Source: Roseburia_C sp900315735
GTDB lineage: Bacteria > Bacillota > Clostridia > Lachnospirales > Lachnospiraceae
Length of the DNA: 64,000 bases
Strand: one strand, 5' to 3'
Assembly (NCBI GenBank): GCA_052118425.1
Contig: JBQKHF010000001.1
Below, in pieces: positions 49,002 to 58,268 of this stretch. The notes beneath the pieces are model-generated. The model was not told the origin of the DNA. It did no database searches and saw only the letters and a list, made by a program, of their open reading frames with translations. Made by a program: the position numbers and the translations under genes. Every line of letters starts with the position of its first letter. Position 1 is the stretch's first letter.

Positions 49002-51712
49002 GAAAAAAGAAGAAAACTTATGCATCGGTTATGAAAAAGACCGGAAACATACGGTATTCGCAGAAAGGACGGCATGCAGGAAAAATTGCATTGCCGCCGC
49101 AGGTCATGCGTGTGGGAATGCAGAGTCTGCTGGCTGTGCTTTGGGTACTTTCCCTGTTCTTTTTATTTGGAGACATCTTTCTGACCAATCGGTTTGGGAA
49201 GCCTGTATTGATATGGTTTTCTGTTTCTGCGGTAGCGTTGACGGTTTCCTTTTCTTATTTTAAGCGGGCAGATAAATGGCTTCTGCCCTTGGGAGGATTG
49301 CTGGTGGGACTGGTGTTTAGCCGGAAAGAGCTTTTTCCGGGGATTGCTGGACTCATCCGTCTTGTAGTACAGAAAATTAATATGTATTATAATGTGCAAC
49401 TGGTATCCGGATTTGAACGGTATCTGGATTTAAAACCGGTGGTAACAGTAACGGCATGGCTGCTTGTCATATTGTCTATTCTGCAGATTTATTTTCTGGT
49501 AGTAAGAAAACGGCTGACTGGTGTGTTGATTCCGCCGGTACTTCTTATGATACTGGATTTTGCGGTGGGCTATGCACCATCAAAGCGGGCGCTGATTTGT
49601 TTTTCACTGGCAGCGGCAGGAAGCTTTGGTTACCGGGCTGCCGGACGGGTGGAATTAAAGCAGTTGGAATATCTAAGACAGAAAGCAGTATGCCTTTTTC
49701 TGGTGGTGGCGGTAGCTGTTTCTTCACTGGTATTTAGAGTGGCAGAACCGAAAGCCAATGAAATGGTGGCAAGAAGAAGTGAAATTGAAAAAGCTGCGCA
49801 GGATATGGTAACAGAAATGGCAATGACAGCAACCAATCTTTTGTCGAAAATTCCTTTTGGCAAAGACATTTTTTCTTTTCAGCAGCCGGGGCAGGTCAGT
49901 AATGAAGCTCCGAAGTTTGAGGACAAGCCGGTCATGGAAATGACTGCTTATCAGATACCGGATGATACAGTATATTTAAGAGGGTATGTAGGAGACTATT
50001 ATAAAAACGGAAGCTGGAAGACTTATAATTCCAGTGATTTTGTAACTGCCATGCAGGAGGTAGACAGCGGGCTTAAGGAACAGACGGCAGGGCAGCAGGT
50101 GCAGAACATTTTAGCATATACCCAGAGTTACTATACTTATTATTGGGATACCATTTACCGGGTGCAGTATCTTGATGAGAAAGATCCGTATGCATATCTG
50201 CCTTATTATACGGTAGGCACTTATTATCAGGATGAGCGGCAGCCAGCCGATGTTCGAATGGATGGAGACCGTACCGTGCTTCGGAATGGCAATGATGTTC
50301 TGGAAGTGGATGGAACCATAAGAAACAGCATGGCACATCTTTCAAGCAATGCACTGTTTACGGCAGACCTGATGGATGGAAGTTATGTAAACCAAAATGA
50401 AACACTGAGCGAATCGGAAGTAAATGAAATTCTGGAGGATTTGAATGGCTGGCGGTATACGGAAGCCGGATTCAATACCAAATTGCCGGAAGAAGAATGG
50501 GCATTTATAAAGAAATATAATGAGTATACGGAAAAGTATACTTATGTGCCGGAAAATCTCACAAGACTTCGTGAACTGGGAAATCAACTGGAAGCGGAAT
50601 ATGAAAGAGAGTATTCCGATTTTGTAGATAACCGGTTTACTGAGAATGGTACTTATTATGATGATATTTATAATTTTAAGGAAATCTATGCAGTATATCT
50701 GGTGAAACGGGAACTGGCGAAGTGCAATTATAATCTGGCTTTGGACAATGTGCCATGGGGACAGGATGTGACAGAACATTTTCTGTTTGATACGAAGGAA
50801 GGCTTCTGTCAGCATTTTGCCAGTGCAGGAACACTGCTGCTGCGGCAGATGGGAATTAAGGCACGGTATGTCAGTGGTTATGCGGTAAGTACCTCAGAGT
50901 TTAAGAAGGACAGTGATGGTAATTATACGGCAGAAGTTCTTGACAATCAGGCTCATGCCTGGACGGAAATCTATATAGACAGTGTTGGCTGGGTACCAGT
51001 GGAAATGACACCGGGAAATAAAACCGGCATTGACCGTCTGGATATTCAGCAGGATAGTGACAGTACCACAATCCGGATGAATGATGGCAGAAAATCAGAC
51101 CTTATTACACTGATGCGAAGTGACTATCAGGACAGTTCCAAAGATGACAGTCAGTCGGATTTATCCGGTAGCGAAATGCAAAATACGGAAAATCAGAATA
51201 CAGAAAGTCAGGATACCGAAAGTCAGAACACGGAAAATCAAAATACAGAAAACCAGAACACAGAGCTTCAAAGCACGGAAATGCAGAATACAGAAGATTC
51301 TATGCATGGCAGCAGCAAGACAGAAAATGCCGGAACACAGAATCTAAAGAGCGGACATTCGAAGAATATTTTTATTTTAGTTGTGCTAATCGTGCTGCTT
51401 CTTGCAGCAGGCATCTGGTATTTCTTTAGACAGTTAGAATGGAAACGGAGTATTGGAACGCGTAATTACAGGTACAGCATCCGCTGGAATTCCGGGCAGA
51501 TTTATCGCATTTTACGGCGAAAGGGCATTGTAAATGCAAAAGCAAAATCCGACCGGGCATTCCGGGAACAGCTTTTAAACTATGAGGGCTGGTCGATGGA
51601 AGAAAAGGAGCGTTATCTTCAGATACTGGAAGTAGCAGCTTATAGTCATAAGAAACTTACCAGAGAAGATGTGCAGTTTGTGCAGAAGCTATACCGGAAG
51701 CTAAAGGAATAA
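48998..51712 (+). CDS. Membrane-anchored transglutaminase-like protein (TgpA type)
   Basis: 904-aa membrane protein. About seven N-terminal helices (residues 30-260), an outside region with a transglutaminase core, a low-complexity linker and a last membrane helix (about 790-812), then a cytoplasmic tail. The catalytic Cys604 is in GFCQHFASAGTLLLRQMG and His653 in AHAWTEIYIDSVGWVPVEM; the third residue is Glu in VEMTPG, where many homologues have Asp. The linker (about 725-770) is made of repeats such as QNTEN, QNTES and QDTES. ATG overlaps DUF58 by four bases. TgpA proteins may be proteases or protein cross-linkers at the cell surface. A terminator follows shared with the opposite ppi gene. 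Confidence 0.88.
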   Translation: MRKKKKTYASVMKKTGNIRYSQKGRHAGKIALPPQVMRVGMQSLLAVLWVLSLFFLFGDIFLTNRFGKPVLIWFSVSAVALTVSFSYFKRADKWLLPLGGLLVGLVFSRKELFPGIAGLIRLVVQKINMYYNVQLVSGFERYLDLKPVVTVTAWLLVILSILQIYFLVVRKRLTGVLIPPVLLMILDFAVGYAPSKRALICFSLAAAGSFGYRAAGRVELKQLEYLRQKAVCLFLVVAVAVSSLVFRVAEPKANEMVARRSEIEKAAQDMVTEMAMTATNLLSKIPFGKDIFSFQQPGQVSNEAPKFEDKPVMEMTAYQIPDDTVYLRGYVGDYYKNGSWKTYNSSDFVTAMQEVDSGLKEQTAGQQVQNILAYTQSYYTYYWDTIYRVQYLDEKDPYAYLPYYTVGTYYQDERQPADVRMDGDRTVLRNGNDVLEVDGTIRNSMAHLSSNALFTADLMDGSYVNQNETLSESEVNEILEDLNGWRYTEAGFNTKLPEEEWAFIKKYNEYTEKYTYVPENLTRLRELGNQLEAEYEREYSDFVDNRFTENGTYYDDIYNFKEIYAVYLVKRELAKCNYNLALDNVPWGQDVTEHFLFDTKEGFCQHFASAGTLLLRQMGIKARYVSGYAVSTSEFKKDSDGNYTAEVLDNQAHAWTEIYIDSVGWVPVEMTPGNKTGIDRLDIQQDSDSTTIRMNDGRKSDLITLMRSDYQDSSKDDSQSDLSGSEMQNTENQNTESQDTESQNTENQNTENQNTELQSTEMQNTEDSMHGSSKTENAGTQNLKSGHSKNIFILVVLIVLLLAAGIWYFFRQLEWKRSIGTRNYRYSIRWNSGQIYRILRRKGIVNAKAKSDRAFREQLLNYEGWSMEEKERYLQILEVAAYSHKKLTREDVQFVQKLYRKLKE

Positions 51713-51735
51713 GAAGATGCGCCTGGGATAAAACA

Positions 51736-51771
51736 AACAGCCGTGCCAGTGTATACACTGATACGGCTGTT
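51736..51771 (-). terminator. Terminator of the peptidyl-prolyl isomerase gene
   Basis: AACAGCCGT (51736-51744) pairs with ACGGCTGTT (51763-51771) with an inner CAGTGTATACACTG palindrome. T-rich sequence follows on the minus strand, so it serves the isomerase gene mainly. Confidence 0.7.
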
Positions 51772-51775
51772 GGAA

Positions 51776-52297
51776 TTATACGGTTTCTGGTTCGTCGTAA
51801 TCGACACCAAAGGTTTCAACGGTAACAGTTTTCATTCTCTGGTCTTCCATTGGACGGTCGCTGTAGTCGGTTGCAACTTCTGCGATTTTATTTACCACAT
51901 CCATGCCTTCGATGATTTTACCAAAAGCAGCGTAAGCACCATCTAAGTGTGGAGCATCTTTGTGCATGATGAAGAACTGGGAACCGGCAGAGTTCGGCAT
52001 CATGGAACGAGCCATGGAAAGAACACCTGCAGTATGTTTTAAGTCATTTGCAAAGCCGTTCTGTGCAAATTCACCTTTGATCCCATATCCTGGGCCGCCC
52101 ATTCCGGTTCCTTCCGGGTCACCACCCTGAATCATAAAACCGTTGATGACACGATGGAAAATAAGTCCATCATAAAATCCCTTGTTGACAAGGCTGATAA
52201 AGTTATTTACTGTGTTAGGAGCAACCTGCGGATATAATTCCGCTTTCATAATATCTCCGTTTTCCATTTCAAATGTAATAATAGGATTCTGAGCCAT
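51776..52297 (-). CDS. Cyclophilin-type peptidyl-prolyl cis-trans isomerase
   Basis: Cytoplasmic folding catalyst of 173 aa. The start MAQNPIITFE at 52297 has GAGG upstream; the frame continues to 52312 but without a better ribosome site. Motifs of the cyclophilin family: FHRVINGFMIQGGDPEGTG split around residues 57-75, FANDLKHTAGVLSMARS, AGSQFFIMHKDAPHLDG and AYAAFGKIIEGMDVV. Active-site residues Arg (FHRV), Phe and Gln (QFF) are present. A single gene with its own terminator. Confidence 0.93.
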   Translation of the reverse strand: MAQNPIITFEMENGDIMKAELYPQVAPNTVNNFISLVNKGFYDGLIFHRVINGFMIQGGDPEGTGMGGPGYGIKGEFAQNGFANDLKHTAGVLSMARSMMPNSAGSQFFIMHKDAPHLDGAYAAFGKIIEGMDVVNKIAEVATDYSDRPMEDQRMKTVTVETFGVDYDEPETV

Positions 52298-52400
52298 TGT
52301 AAGATACCTCATTTCTGTTCATTGAATTCATCCTGCATAACAGAATGTAGTTCTACTATAGCGGAAAAAGGCTTTTTTGTAAAGAAAGAGAGAAGGAAAT

Positions 52401-53324
52401 ATGTGTCACTGGAATACTGTAAACTGGAACTGTATCATACGAAAAGAAACATTAGAAGAAAAACTTTCGGAAGAAGAGAAAAATGCATTTCGCCGCCTGC
52501 AAAAGGAACTGTCAGAGCAGGGAAAAGTGGAACTTCTTTTTACCGATGCTGATTTGGAAAATGAGAGTACGCTTTTCTTAAGCGGACATCATGCGAAGCC
52601 GGAAGAATGCATTCTGCTTGCGACAGAACCGGAAGAGGTGGCGTGGGCGAAAAAGAATGCAAATTCTGACGCAGACCAACTTACCATCATTGGCTATGAA
52701 ATACCGGATTTTCCAAAACAAGTGCCTTTAAGCAATGTGGATATGCTGCTTCTTGGACTGGAAGAAGTGGACACAGAATTTTTACTGCGGACGTTTCAAC
52801 GGAAACATCATCTGCCATGGCGGATATTAGAGACAAAGCGGTGCTATCTAAGGGAGATTACGTTAGATGACATGGATGATTTGTTTGAATTATATAATAA
52901 GAAGGGAATCACCGATTATATCGAGCCTCTTTACGAAAGACAGGTAGAGGAGGAGTACCAGAGAGCATATATTGAAAATATGTATGGCTACTATGGATAT
53001 GGCATGTGGCTGGTAAAGGAAAAGGGCACCCACCGGCTGATTGGAAGAGCAGGAATCGACTATCGCATGCTGGGAGAAGAAGAAATTATTGAGATGGGTT
53101 ATGTTATTGCACCGGAATACCAGAGGCAGGGTTATGCATATGAGGTCTGTCAGGCAATTATGGCATGGGTAAAAAGCAATCTTGATTTTCGAAGAATTGA
53201 CTGTCTGGTGGAGCCGGGCAATGATGCTTCGGTGGGGCTTCTTCATAAGCTCGGATTCGAAGAGCGAGATAAGATAAATCAGGATGGAAAGTTGTTCCGG
53301 CATTTCCTGTATTTTTATTCATAA
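52401..53324 (+). CDS. GNAT acetyltransferase with N-terminal HAD-like region
   Basis: 307-aa protein. The C-terminal half (about 145-305) is a GNAT fold of the RimJ/RimL type: RCYLREITLDDMDDLFELY, RLIGRAGIDYR, then IEMGYVIAPEYQRQGYAYE (acetyl-CoA loop Q-x-x-G-x-A near residue 236) and NDASVGLLHKLGFEERDK. The first 140 residues look like a truncated Rossmann or HAD-like sensor (ECILLATEPEEVAWAKKN; LTIIGYEIPDF) without the catalytic Asp. Acetyl acceptor unknown. GAGAGAAGGAAAT precedes ATG 52401. Separated from the SCIFF genes by a 108-base gap. Confidence 0.82.
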   Translation: MCHWNTVNWNCIIRKETLEEKLSEEEKNAFRRLQKELSEQGKVELLFTDADLENESTLFLSGHHAKPEECILLATEPEEVAWAKKNANSDADQLTIIGYEIPDFPKQVPLSNVDMLLLGLEEVDTEFLLRTFQRKHHLPWRILETKRCYLREITLDDMDDLFELYNKKGITDYIEPLYERQVEEEYQRAYIENMYGYYGYGMWLVKEKGTHRLIGRAGIDYRMLGEEEIIEMGYVIAPEYQRQGYAYEVCQAIMAWVKSNLDFRRIDCLVEPGNDASVGLLHKLGFEERDKINQDGKLFRHFLYFYS

Positions 53325-53432
53325 TATAAATCTTTTCTTCATATATAGTACAAAGCGAAAATGTATCCGGAACATGATATAAAAAATAAGTTACGGATGC
53401 AGGAACAAAGTACGAAGATGGATGGAGGATAT

Positions 53433-53813
53433 ATGGGAAAAGAGAAGGTGGCAGGAAAAGGAAATCTTTTTACGACAATGGGCAAAGTGTTGCTGGTTAT
53501 GTATATTCTGACGGGAATACTGCTTTTTATTCTGGCGGCAGTCTTATATAAAATGGAATTAAGCGAAGCGGCGGTAAATATCAGCATTATCATAAGCTAT
53601 ATTGCAGTGGGATTTGTCGGCGGCTTCATTATTGGAAAGATTAAGAAGAGCCGGAAATATCTGTGGGGAGCGGTGATGGGACTCTTATATTTTGCCGTAC
53701 TGCTCATCGTGTCCCTGATATTGAAAAAGGGACTGGATTCCGGGATGCAGCATATCCTTACAACACTGATTTTATGCACTGCTTCGGGGGCTGTAGGCGG
53801 AATGCTCAGTTGA
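53433..53813 (+). CDS. TIGR04086-type membrane protein beside SCIFF genes
   Basis: 126-aa membrane protein with four hydrophobic helices (about 15-35, 45-65, 75-95 and 100-120) and glycine-rich ends (IAVGFVGGFIIGKI, CTASGAVGGMLS). Start chosen at ATG 53433, after TGGAGGAT. This arrangement matches the TIGR04086 family, which from memory is found next to the SCIFF peptide. Its function is unknown; helping export or anchoring of the peptide is an inference. Just after it comes an extended -10 promoter for scfA. Confidence 0.75.
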   Translation: MGKEKVAGKGNLFTTMGKVLLVMYILTGILLFILAAVLYKMELSEAAVNISIIISYIAVGFVGGFIIGKIKKSRKYLWGAVMGLLYFAVLLIVSLILKKGLDSGMQHILTTLILCTASGAVGGMLS

Positions 53814-53843
53814 AAAAAAGTGCTTTTCTTATGAAAGACTATG

Positions 53844-53852
53844 TGTTATACT
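53844..53852 (+). promoter_or_regulatory. Extended -10 promoter of scfA
   Basis: TG-T-TATACT (53844-53852) is an extended -10 box; the -35 region (53824-53829) is poor. About 35 bases before the ATG. Confidence 0.5.
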
Positions 53853-53886
53853 TACTAGAGGTATTTTTTCGAAAGGAGATAACGAG

Positions 53887-54030
53887 ATGAAACACATTAA
53901 GACCCTGAATACAAGAAAATTACAGAATACAGTAAAGAAGGGCGGATGCGGCGAGTGCCAGACATCTTGTCAGTCAGCATGCAAGACTTCCTGTACTGTA
54001 GGAAACCAGACTTGCGAGCATTGCAAATAA
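53887..54030 (+). CDS. scfA: SCIFF peptide precursor (six-cysteine ranthipeptide)
   Basis: 47-aa precursor peptide beginning MKHIKTLNTRKLQ, with core GGCGECQTSCQSACKTSC and ending NQTCEHCK. SCIFF (six Cys in forty-five) peptides are nearly universal in Clostridia and receive Cys-to-acceptor thioether bonds from ScfB. AAAGGAGATAACGAG precedes ATG 53887. Cysteines fall at 21, 24, 28, 32, 36, 43 and 46: the first six match the family and the seventh, near the end, appears additional. Followed by a hairpin and scfB. Too short for usual gene callers. Confidence 0.95.
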   Translation: MKHIKTLNTRKLQNTVKKGGCGECQTSCQSACKTSCTVGNQTCEHCK

Positions 54031-54060
54031 TTACGAAAAGTTCAGATTGAGAACGAACGA

Positions 54061-54090
54061 AACGACCGTACGCCTGCGCGGACGGTCGTT
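54061..54090 (+). other. Hairpin between scfA and scfB
   Basis: AACGACCGT (54061-54069) pairs with ACGGTCGTT (54082-54090) with CGCCTGCGCG inside. No run of T follows, so it may slow but not stop transcription, or protect the scfA mRNA. Confidence 0.7.
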
Positions 54091-54122
54091 ATAATGTTGT
54101 AAGAAAGTGAGGAAATATTGTA

Positions 54123-55478
54123 GTGGTTCATCAGTATAAAAACAACGGCTATAATATTGTCCTGGATGTAAACAGCGGCGCCATCCATATTGTGGATGAT
54201 TTAACCTATGATGTCATTGCATTGTGGGAAGAGACAAGCCGTGAAGAAATCATACAGAGACTGAATAAGACCTATGATGAGGCGGAGATAAAAGAAGCAA
54301 TTGAAGAGATAGAGGAATTACAGAAGAACGGAGATTTGTTCACCCCGGATGATTATGAAGAATATATCGGTGATGTAACAAAGCGTCCGACAGTAGTAAA
54401 AGCGTTATGTCTGCATATTGCCCATGATTGTAACCTTGCCTGCAGATATTGTTTTGCGGAAGAAGGAGAATATCACGGCAGACGTGCGCTGATGTCCTAT
54501 GAAGTAGGAAAGGCTGCATTGGATTTCCTGATTGCCAATTCCGGTAACCGCCGGAACTTAGAGGTGGACTTCTTTGGTGGAGAACCGACCTTGAATTTCC
54601 AGGTGGTAAAAGATTTAGTGGCATATGGAAGAGAGCAGGAAAAAATACATAATAAGAATTTCCGGTTTACACTGACCACAAATGGTGTTCTTTTAAATGA
54701 TGATATTATGGAGTTCGCCAATAAAGAGATGGACAATGTTGTATTAAGTATTGACGGAAGAAAAGAAGTCAATGATTATATGCGTCCGTTCCGTGGCGGT
54801 CAGGGAAGTTATGATGTGATTGTTCCAAAATTCCAGAAATTTGCAGACAGCAGAAATCAGGAACGCTACTATGTGCGTGGAACCTATACCCATCATAATT
54901 TAGATTTTTCCAAGGATGTACTGCATTTGGCAGACCTTGGATTTAAGCAGATTTCCGTAGAGCCGGTTGTGGCACAGGAGACAGATGATTATGCCATCCG
55001 TGAAGAAGATCTGCCACAGCTTTTTGCAGAATATGATGCACTGGCAAAAGAAATGGTAAAACGGAAAAAAGAAGGAAAAGCATTCAACTTCTTCCACTTT
55101 ATGATTGATTTGGAGGGTGGTCCTTGTGTTGCCAAGAGACTTTCCGGATGTGGTTCCGGAACCGAGTATCTGGCAGTAACCCCTTGGGGAGACTTATATC
55201 CATGTCATCAGTTTGTTGGAAATGAAGATTTTCTGATGGGAAATGTTTTTGAAGGCTTAAAACGTACCGATATCCGGGATTCCTTTAAGAGCTGTAATGT
55301 TTATTCCAAGGAAAAATGCAGAGAGTGTTTTGCAAGATTCTACTGTAGTGGTGGATGTGCAGCAAACTCTTATAATTTCCATGGTGATATTCATAATACA
55401 TATGACATTGGTTGTGCATTACAGAAGAAACGTGTGGAATGCGCAATTATGATAAAAGCCGCAGAGGCGGAAATTTAA
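54123..55478 (+). CDS. scfB: Radical SAM SCIFF peptide maturase
   Basis: 451-aa enzyme that installs thioether cross-links on ScfA. GTG start at 54123 follows GAGG (54108-54111). Residues 1-90 are a PqqD-like peptide-recognition domain (VLDVNSGAIHIVDDLTYDVI). The radical SAM cluster is C103-x3-C107-x2-C110 in HDCNLACRYCFAEEG. DFFGGEPTLNF is the SAM-binding motif. The C-terminal SPASM domain has cysteine groups CVAKRLSGCGSG, DLYPCHQFVG and CRECFARFYCSGGC for two auxiliary Fe-S clusters. Follows scfA, and secDF comes next, so export of the product is plausible. Confidence 0.95.
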   Translation: MVHQYKNNGYNIVLDVNSGAIHIVDDLTYDVIALWEETSREEIIQRLNKTYDEAEIKEAIEEIEELQKNGDLFTPDDYEEYIGDVTKRPTVVKALCLHIAHDCNLACRYCFAEEGEYHGRRALMSYEVGKAALDFLIANSGNRRNLEVDFFGGEPTLNFQVVKDLVAYGREQEKIHNKNFRFTLTTNGVLLNDDIMEFANKEMDNVVLSIDGRKEVNDYMRPFRGGQGSYDVIVPKFQKFADSRNQERYYVRGTYTHHNLDFSKDVLHLADLGFKQISVEPVVAQETDDYAIREEDLPQLFAEYDALAKEMVKRKKEGKAFNFFHFMIDLEGGPCVAKRLSGCGSGTEYLAVTPWGDLYPCHQFVGNEDFLMGNVFEGLKRTDIRDSFKSCNVYSKEKCRECFARFYCSGGCAANSYNFHGDIHNTYDIGCALQKKRVECAIMIKAAEAEI

Positions 55479-55500
55479 GTCAGGAGAAAGGAAGAAGAAA

Positions 55501-57651
55501 ATGAAGAAAAGTAAGGGCGTAGCCATATTACTTGCAGTTCTCTTGGTTTTGGCAGGACTGTCGTATTATGCGTCTATCATCTTATCTTCAACCGGAAAAG
55601 GTGAAGATAAGAACATTAAGCTTGGATTGGACTTGGCAGGTGGTGTCAGCATCACATATCAGGTAGAATCTGAGAATCCGACTTCCGAGCAGATGAAGGA
55701 TACTATTTACAAGCTTCAGAAGCGTGTGGAAGGCTACAGTACAGAAGCATCTGTATACCAGGAAGGTGATGACCGTATCACCGTTGAAATCCCAGGTGTA
55801 AAGGATGCCAACAAGATTCTGGATGAACTTGGAAAACCGGGTTCCTTAGAGTTCCAGGATCCGGACGGAAATGTTTACATGACCGGTAATGATGTAAAGG
55901 ATGCACAGGCTGCAACACAGCAGGACAACCTTGGTAATAAGCAGTATGTGGTTCAGCTTACACTTACCGATGAAGGTGCACAGAAATTTGCCGATGCAAC
56001 AACAGCTAACGTTGGAAAGATTTGCCCAATCGTCTATGATGATGAAGCAATCAGTACTCCTCGTGTAAAAGAAGCAATTACCGGCGGAAGCGCAGTAATC
56101 GATGGAATGAGTTCCTATGAAGAAGCAGAGACTTTAGCTTCTAACATCCGTATCGGTTCTCTTTCCTTAGAGTTATCTGAGTTACAGTCCCAGATCGTAG
56201 CTGCACAGCTTGGTACAGAAGCAATTTCAACTGCATTAAAGGCAGCAGCAATCGGTCTTGCTCTGATTGCTATCTTCATGATTGCTTACTACTGGATTTC
56301 CGGTGTGGCAGCAACCATCGCACTTGGAATTTATACTACAATGGTAGTTGCAGTTATTTACCTCTTTGAAATTACACTTACCCTTCCGGGTATTGCAGGT
56401 ATCATCCTTTCCATTGGTATGGCGGTAGATGCGAATGTTATTATCTTCGCCCGTATCCGTGAAGAGATTGCCTCCGGTAAGACTGTTTCAACAGCAATTA
56501 AGACCGGATTCCAGAAAGCATTATCTGCAATTTTAGATGGAAATATCACAACCCTGATTGCGGCAGCAGTGCTGGCATTTAAAGGAAGCGGTTTCGTAAA
56601 AGGATTTGCTTATACATTAGCAATCGGTATCGTATTATCCATGTTTACCGCATTGGTTGTAACAAGACTGGTATTACATGGTTTGTATGTAATTGGTTTC
56701 CGTGATGCAAAATTCTATGGAAAACAGAAAGAACGCCGTCCAATGCATTTTATTGCAAAACGTCATGTATTCTTTATCATTTCCGCAGTAATTATCATTG
56801 CAGGATTTGTTGGAATGGGCGTAAACAAAGCAAATGGCAAAGGCGCATTGAACTTAAGCCTTGAATTTGTCGGTGGTACATCTACAACTGTAGATATGGG
56901 TAAAGATTATACCCTTGCAGAATTAGATTCTGAAGTGATTCCTCTGATTGAAGAGGTGACTGGAGATTCCAGTGTTCAGGCTCAGAAGGTAGAAGGAAGT
57001 ACACAGGTTGTATTTAAGACCAGAAGCCTTGACTTAGACGAAAGAGAGCAGTTAAATACTACATTGGAAGAAAATCTTGGGGTAGATACATCAACTGTTT
57101 CCTCTACAAATATTAGTTCTACCATCAGTGGTGAAATGACAAAAGATGCAGTTTGGGCAGTAGTAATTGCAACCATCTGTATGCTGATTTATATCTGGTT
57201 CCGGTTTAAAGACATTCGTTTTGCAACCTCTGCTATCTTAGCACTGATTCATGACGTACTGGTTATCTTAACCTGTTACTCACTGTTACGTCTGTCTGTA
57301 GGAAGTACATTTATTGCAGTAATGCTGACCATCATCGGATATTCCATCAACGATACCATCGTTATCTTTGACCGAATCCGTGAGAATATGCATATGGTAA
57401 GAAATGTTGATAAGGAAAGCTTAACAGAAGTAGCTGACCGCTCCATTTCCCAGACAATTTCACGAAGCTTAAATACTTCAATTACAACCTTTGTAATGGT
57501 ATTCCTGCTTTATATCCTTGGAGTTGCATCCATTAAGGACTTCTCACTTCCTCTTATGGTAGGTATTGTGAGCGGAACTTATTCTTCTATCTGTATTGCA
57601 ACAGAGCTGTGGTTTGTATTCAAAACACGCTTTGCAAAGAAGAATGCTTAA
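55501..57651 (+). CDS. secDF: Protein translocase subunit SecDF (fused)
   Basis: 716-aa membrane protein joining SecD and SecF, part of the Sec translocase that pulls proteins across using proton motive force. The SecD half has the outside domain (about 40-230, KLGLDLAGGVSITYQV) and helices with GMAVDANVIIFARIREE; the SecF half repeats the layout (LSLEFVGGTSTTVDMG; IGYSINDTIVIFDRIREN). Twelve membrane helices are expected. The Asp in DANVIIF and DTIVIFD lines the proton path. GGAGAAAGG precedes ATG 55501. Terminator follows. The neighbour in SCIFF loci of other Clostridia is often secD/secF. Confidence 0.95.
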   Translation: MKKSKGVAILLAVLLVLAGLSYYASIILSSTGKGEDKNIKLGLDLAGGVSITYQVESENPTSEQMKDTIYKLQKRVEGYSTEASVYQEGDDRITVEIPGVKDANKILDELGKPGSLEFQDPDGNVYMTGNDVKDAQAATQQDNLGNKQYVVQLTLTDEGAQKFADATTANVGKICPIVYDDEAISTPRVKEAITGGSAVIDGMSSYEEAETLASNIRIGSLSLELSELQSQIVAAQLGTEAISTALKAAAIGLALIAIFMIAYYWISGVAATIALGIYTTMVVAVIYLFEITLTLPGIAGIILSIGMAVDANVIIFARIREEIASGKTVSTAIKTGFQKALSAILDGNITTLIAAAVLAFKGSGFVKGFAYTLAIGIVLSMFTALVVTRLVLHGLYVIGFRDAKFYGKQKERRPMHFIAKRHVFFIISAVIIIAGFVGMGVNKANGKGALNLSLEFVGGTSTTVDMGKDYTLAELDSEVIPLIEEVTGDSSVQAQKVEGSTQVVFKTRSLDLDEREQLNTTLEENLGVDTSTVSSTNISSTISGEMTKDAVWAVVIATICMLIYIWFRFKDIRFATSAILALIHDVLVILTCYSLLRLSVGSTFIAVMLTIIGYSINDTIVIFDRIRENMHMVRNVDKESLTEVADRSISQTISRSLNTSITTFVMVFLLYILGVASIKDFSLPLMVGIVSGTYSSICIATELWFVFKTRFAKKNA

Positions 57652-57667
57652 GTAACAGAAATGATTG

Positions 57668-57700
57668 TCCCCTCTTCTTGTATTGGAAGAGGGGATTTTT
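57668..57700 (+). terminator. secDF terminator
   Basis: TCCCCTCTTC (57668-57677) pairs with GAAGAGGGGA (57686-57695), TTTTT follows. Confidence 0.9.
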
Positions 57701-57731
57701 ACATTCATGCGCAGTTTAAAGATTAGTATCC

Positions 57732-57968
57732 GGTGATTGCGATAGGGAGAAGAGGATTTTGGAATAAAAAGTTTTGTGGGATTCGATGTATATTTGATTT
57801 TCTTGGATGTGAAATATCAACTGTCCTTAGTGGTTCATTTTTCTTGATTATAAACTGTCTTTTCACTTGCTTTGACAGAATAGTGGCATTTCATCATCTG
57901 AAAATCAATATGCATCGAATATCACAAAATTTATTTTATCTTGAAAATATTCTTCCTACGCAATCACC
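57732..57968. repeat. Long palindromic element C (family LP), core-less short form
   Basis: GGTGATTGCG (57732-57741) and CGCAATCACC (57959-57968) are perfect complements. Inside, the left stretch around TTTTGTGGGATTCGATGTAT (57772-57791) pairs with the right one near 57905-57929. The left arm follows the B arm closely (AAACTGTC 57852-57859; TTGCTTTGACAG 57867-57878). The palindrome centre is simple; no core remains. It fills the 347-base gap between secDF and the DUF1294 gene and ends 30 bases before the latter's start. Confidence 0.85.
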
Positions 57969-57998
57969 CGAAATTAATATTTGAAAAAGGAGAAAAGA

Positions 57999-58268
57999 AT
58001 GACTACAATTCAGAAAATAGCAATCGTATATGCAATAATTGCAAATATTGTCGGACTATCCGTCATGGGAATAGATAAGCGCAGGGCTATCCGTCATAAA
58101 TGGCGTATCCCGGAGAAGACATTATTTCTGGTAAGCATACTGGGAGGAAGCATTGGAACATGGGCAGGCATGTATCTGTTCCGCCATAAGACAAAGCACT
58201 GGTACTTTGTAATCGGAATGCCGCTTATCCTGATTGTGCAACTGGTTTTATTGTATTATTTTTGGTAA
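57999..58268 (+). CDS. DUF1294 small membrane protein
   Basis: 89-aa membrane protein with three helices (about 6-24, 41-58, 66-88) and the family motif MGIDKRRAIRHKWRIPEKTLFL, written here as landmarks near residues 23-44, then GGSIGTWAGMYLFRHKTKHWYF. Start set at ATG 57999, after AAAAAGGAGA; the frame begins with TTG 57981 upstream. Function unknown. Its leader begins inside long palindromic element C. Confidence 0.85.
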   Translation: MTTIQKIAIVYAIIANIVGLSVMGIDKRRAIRHKWRIPEKTLFLVSILGGSIGTWAGMYLFRHKTKHWYFVIGMPLILIVQLVLLYYFW

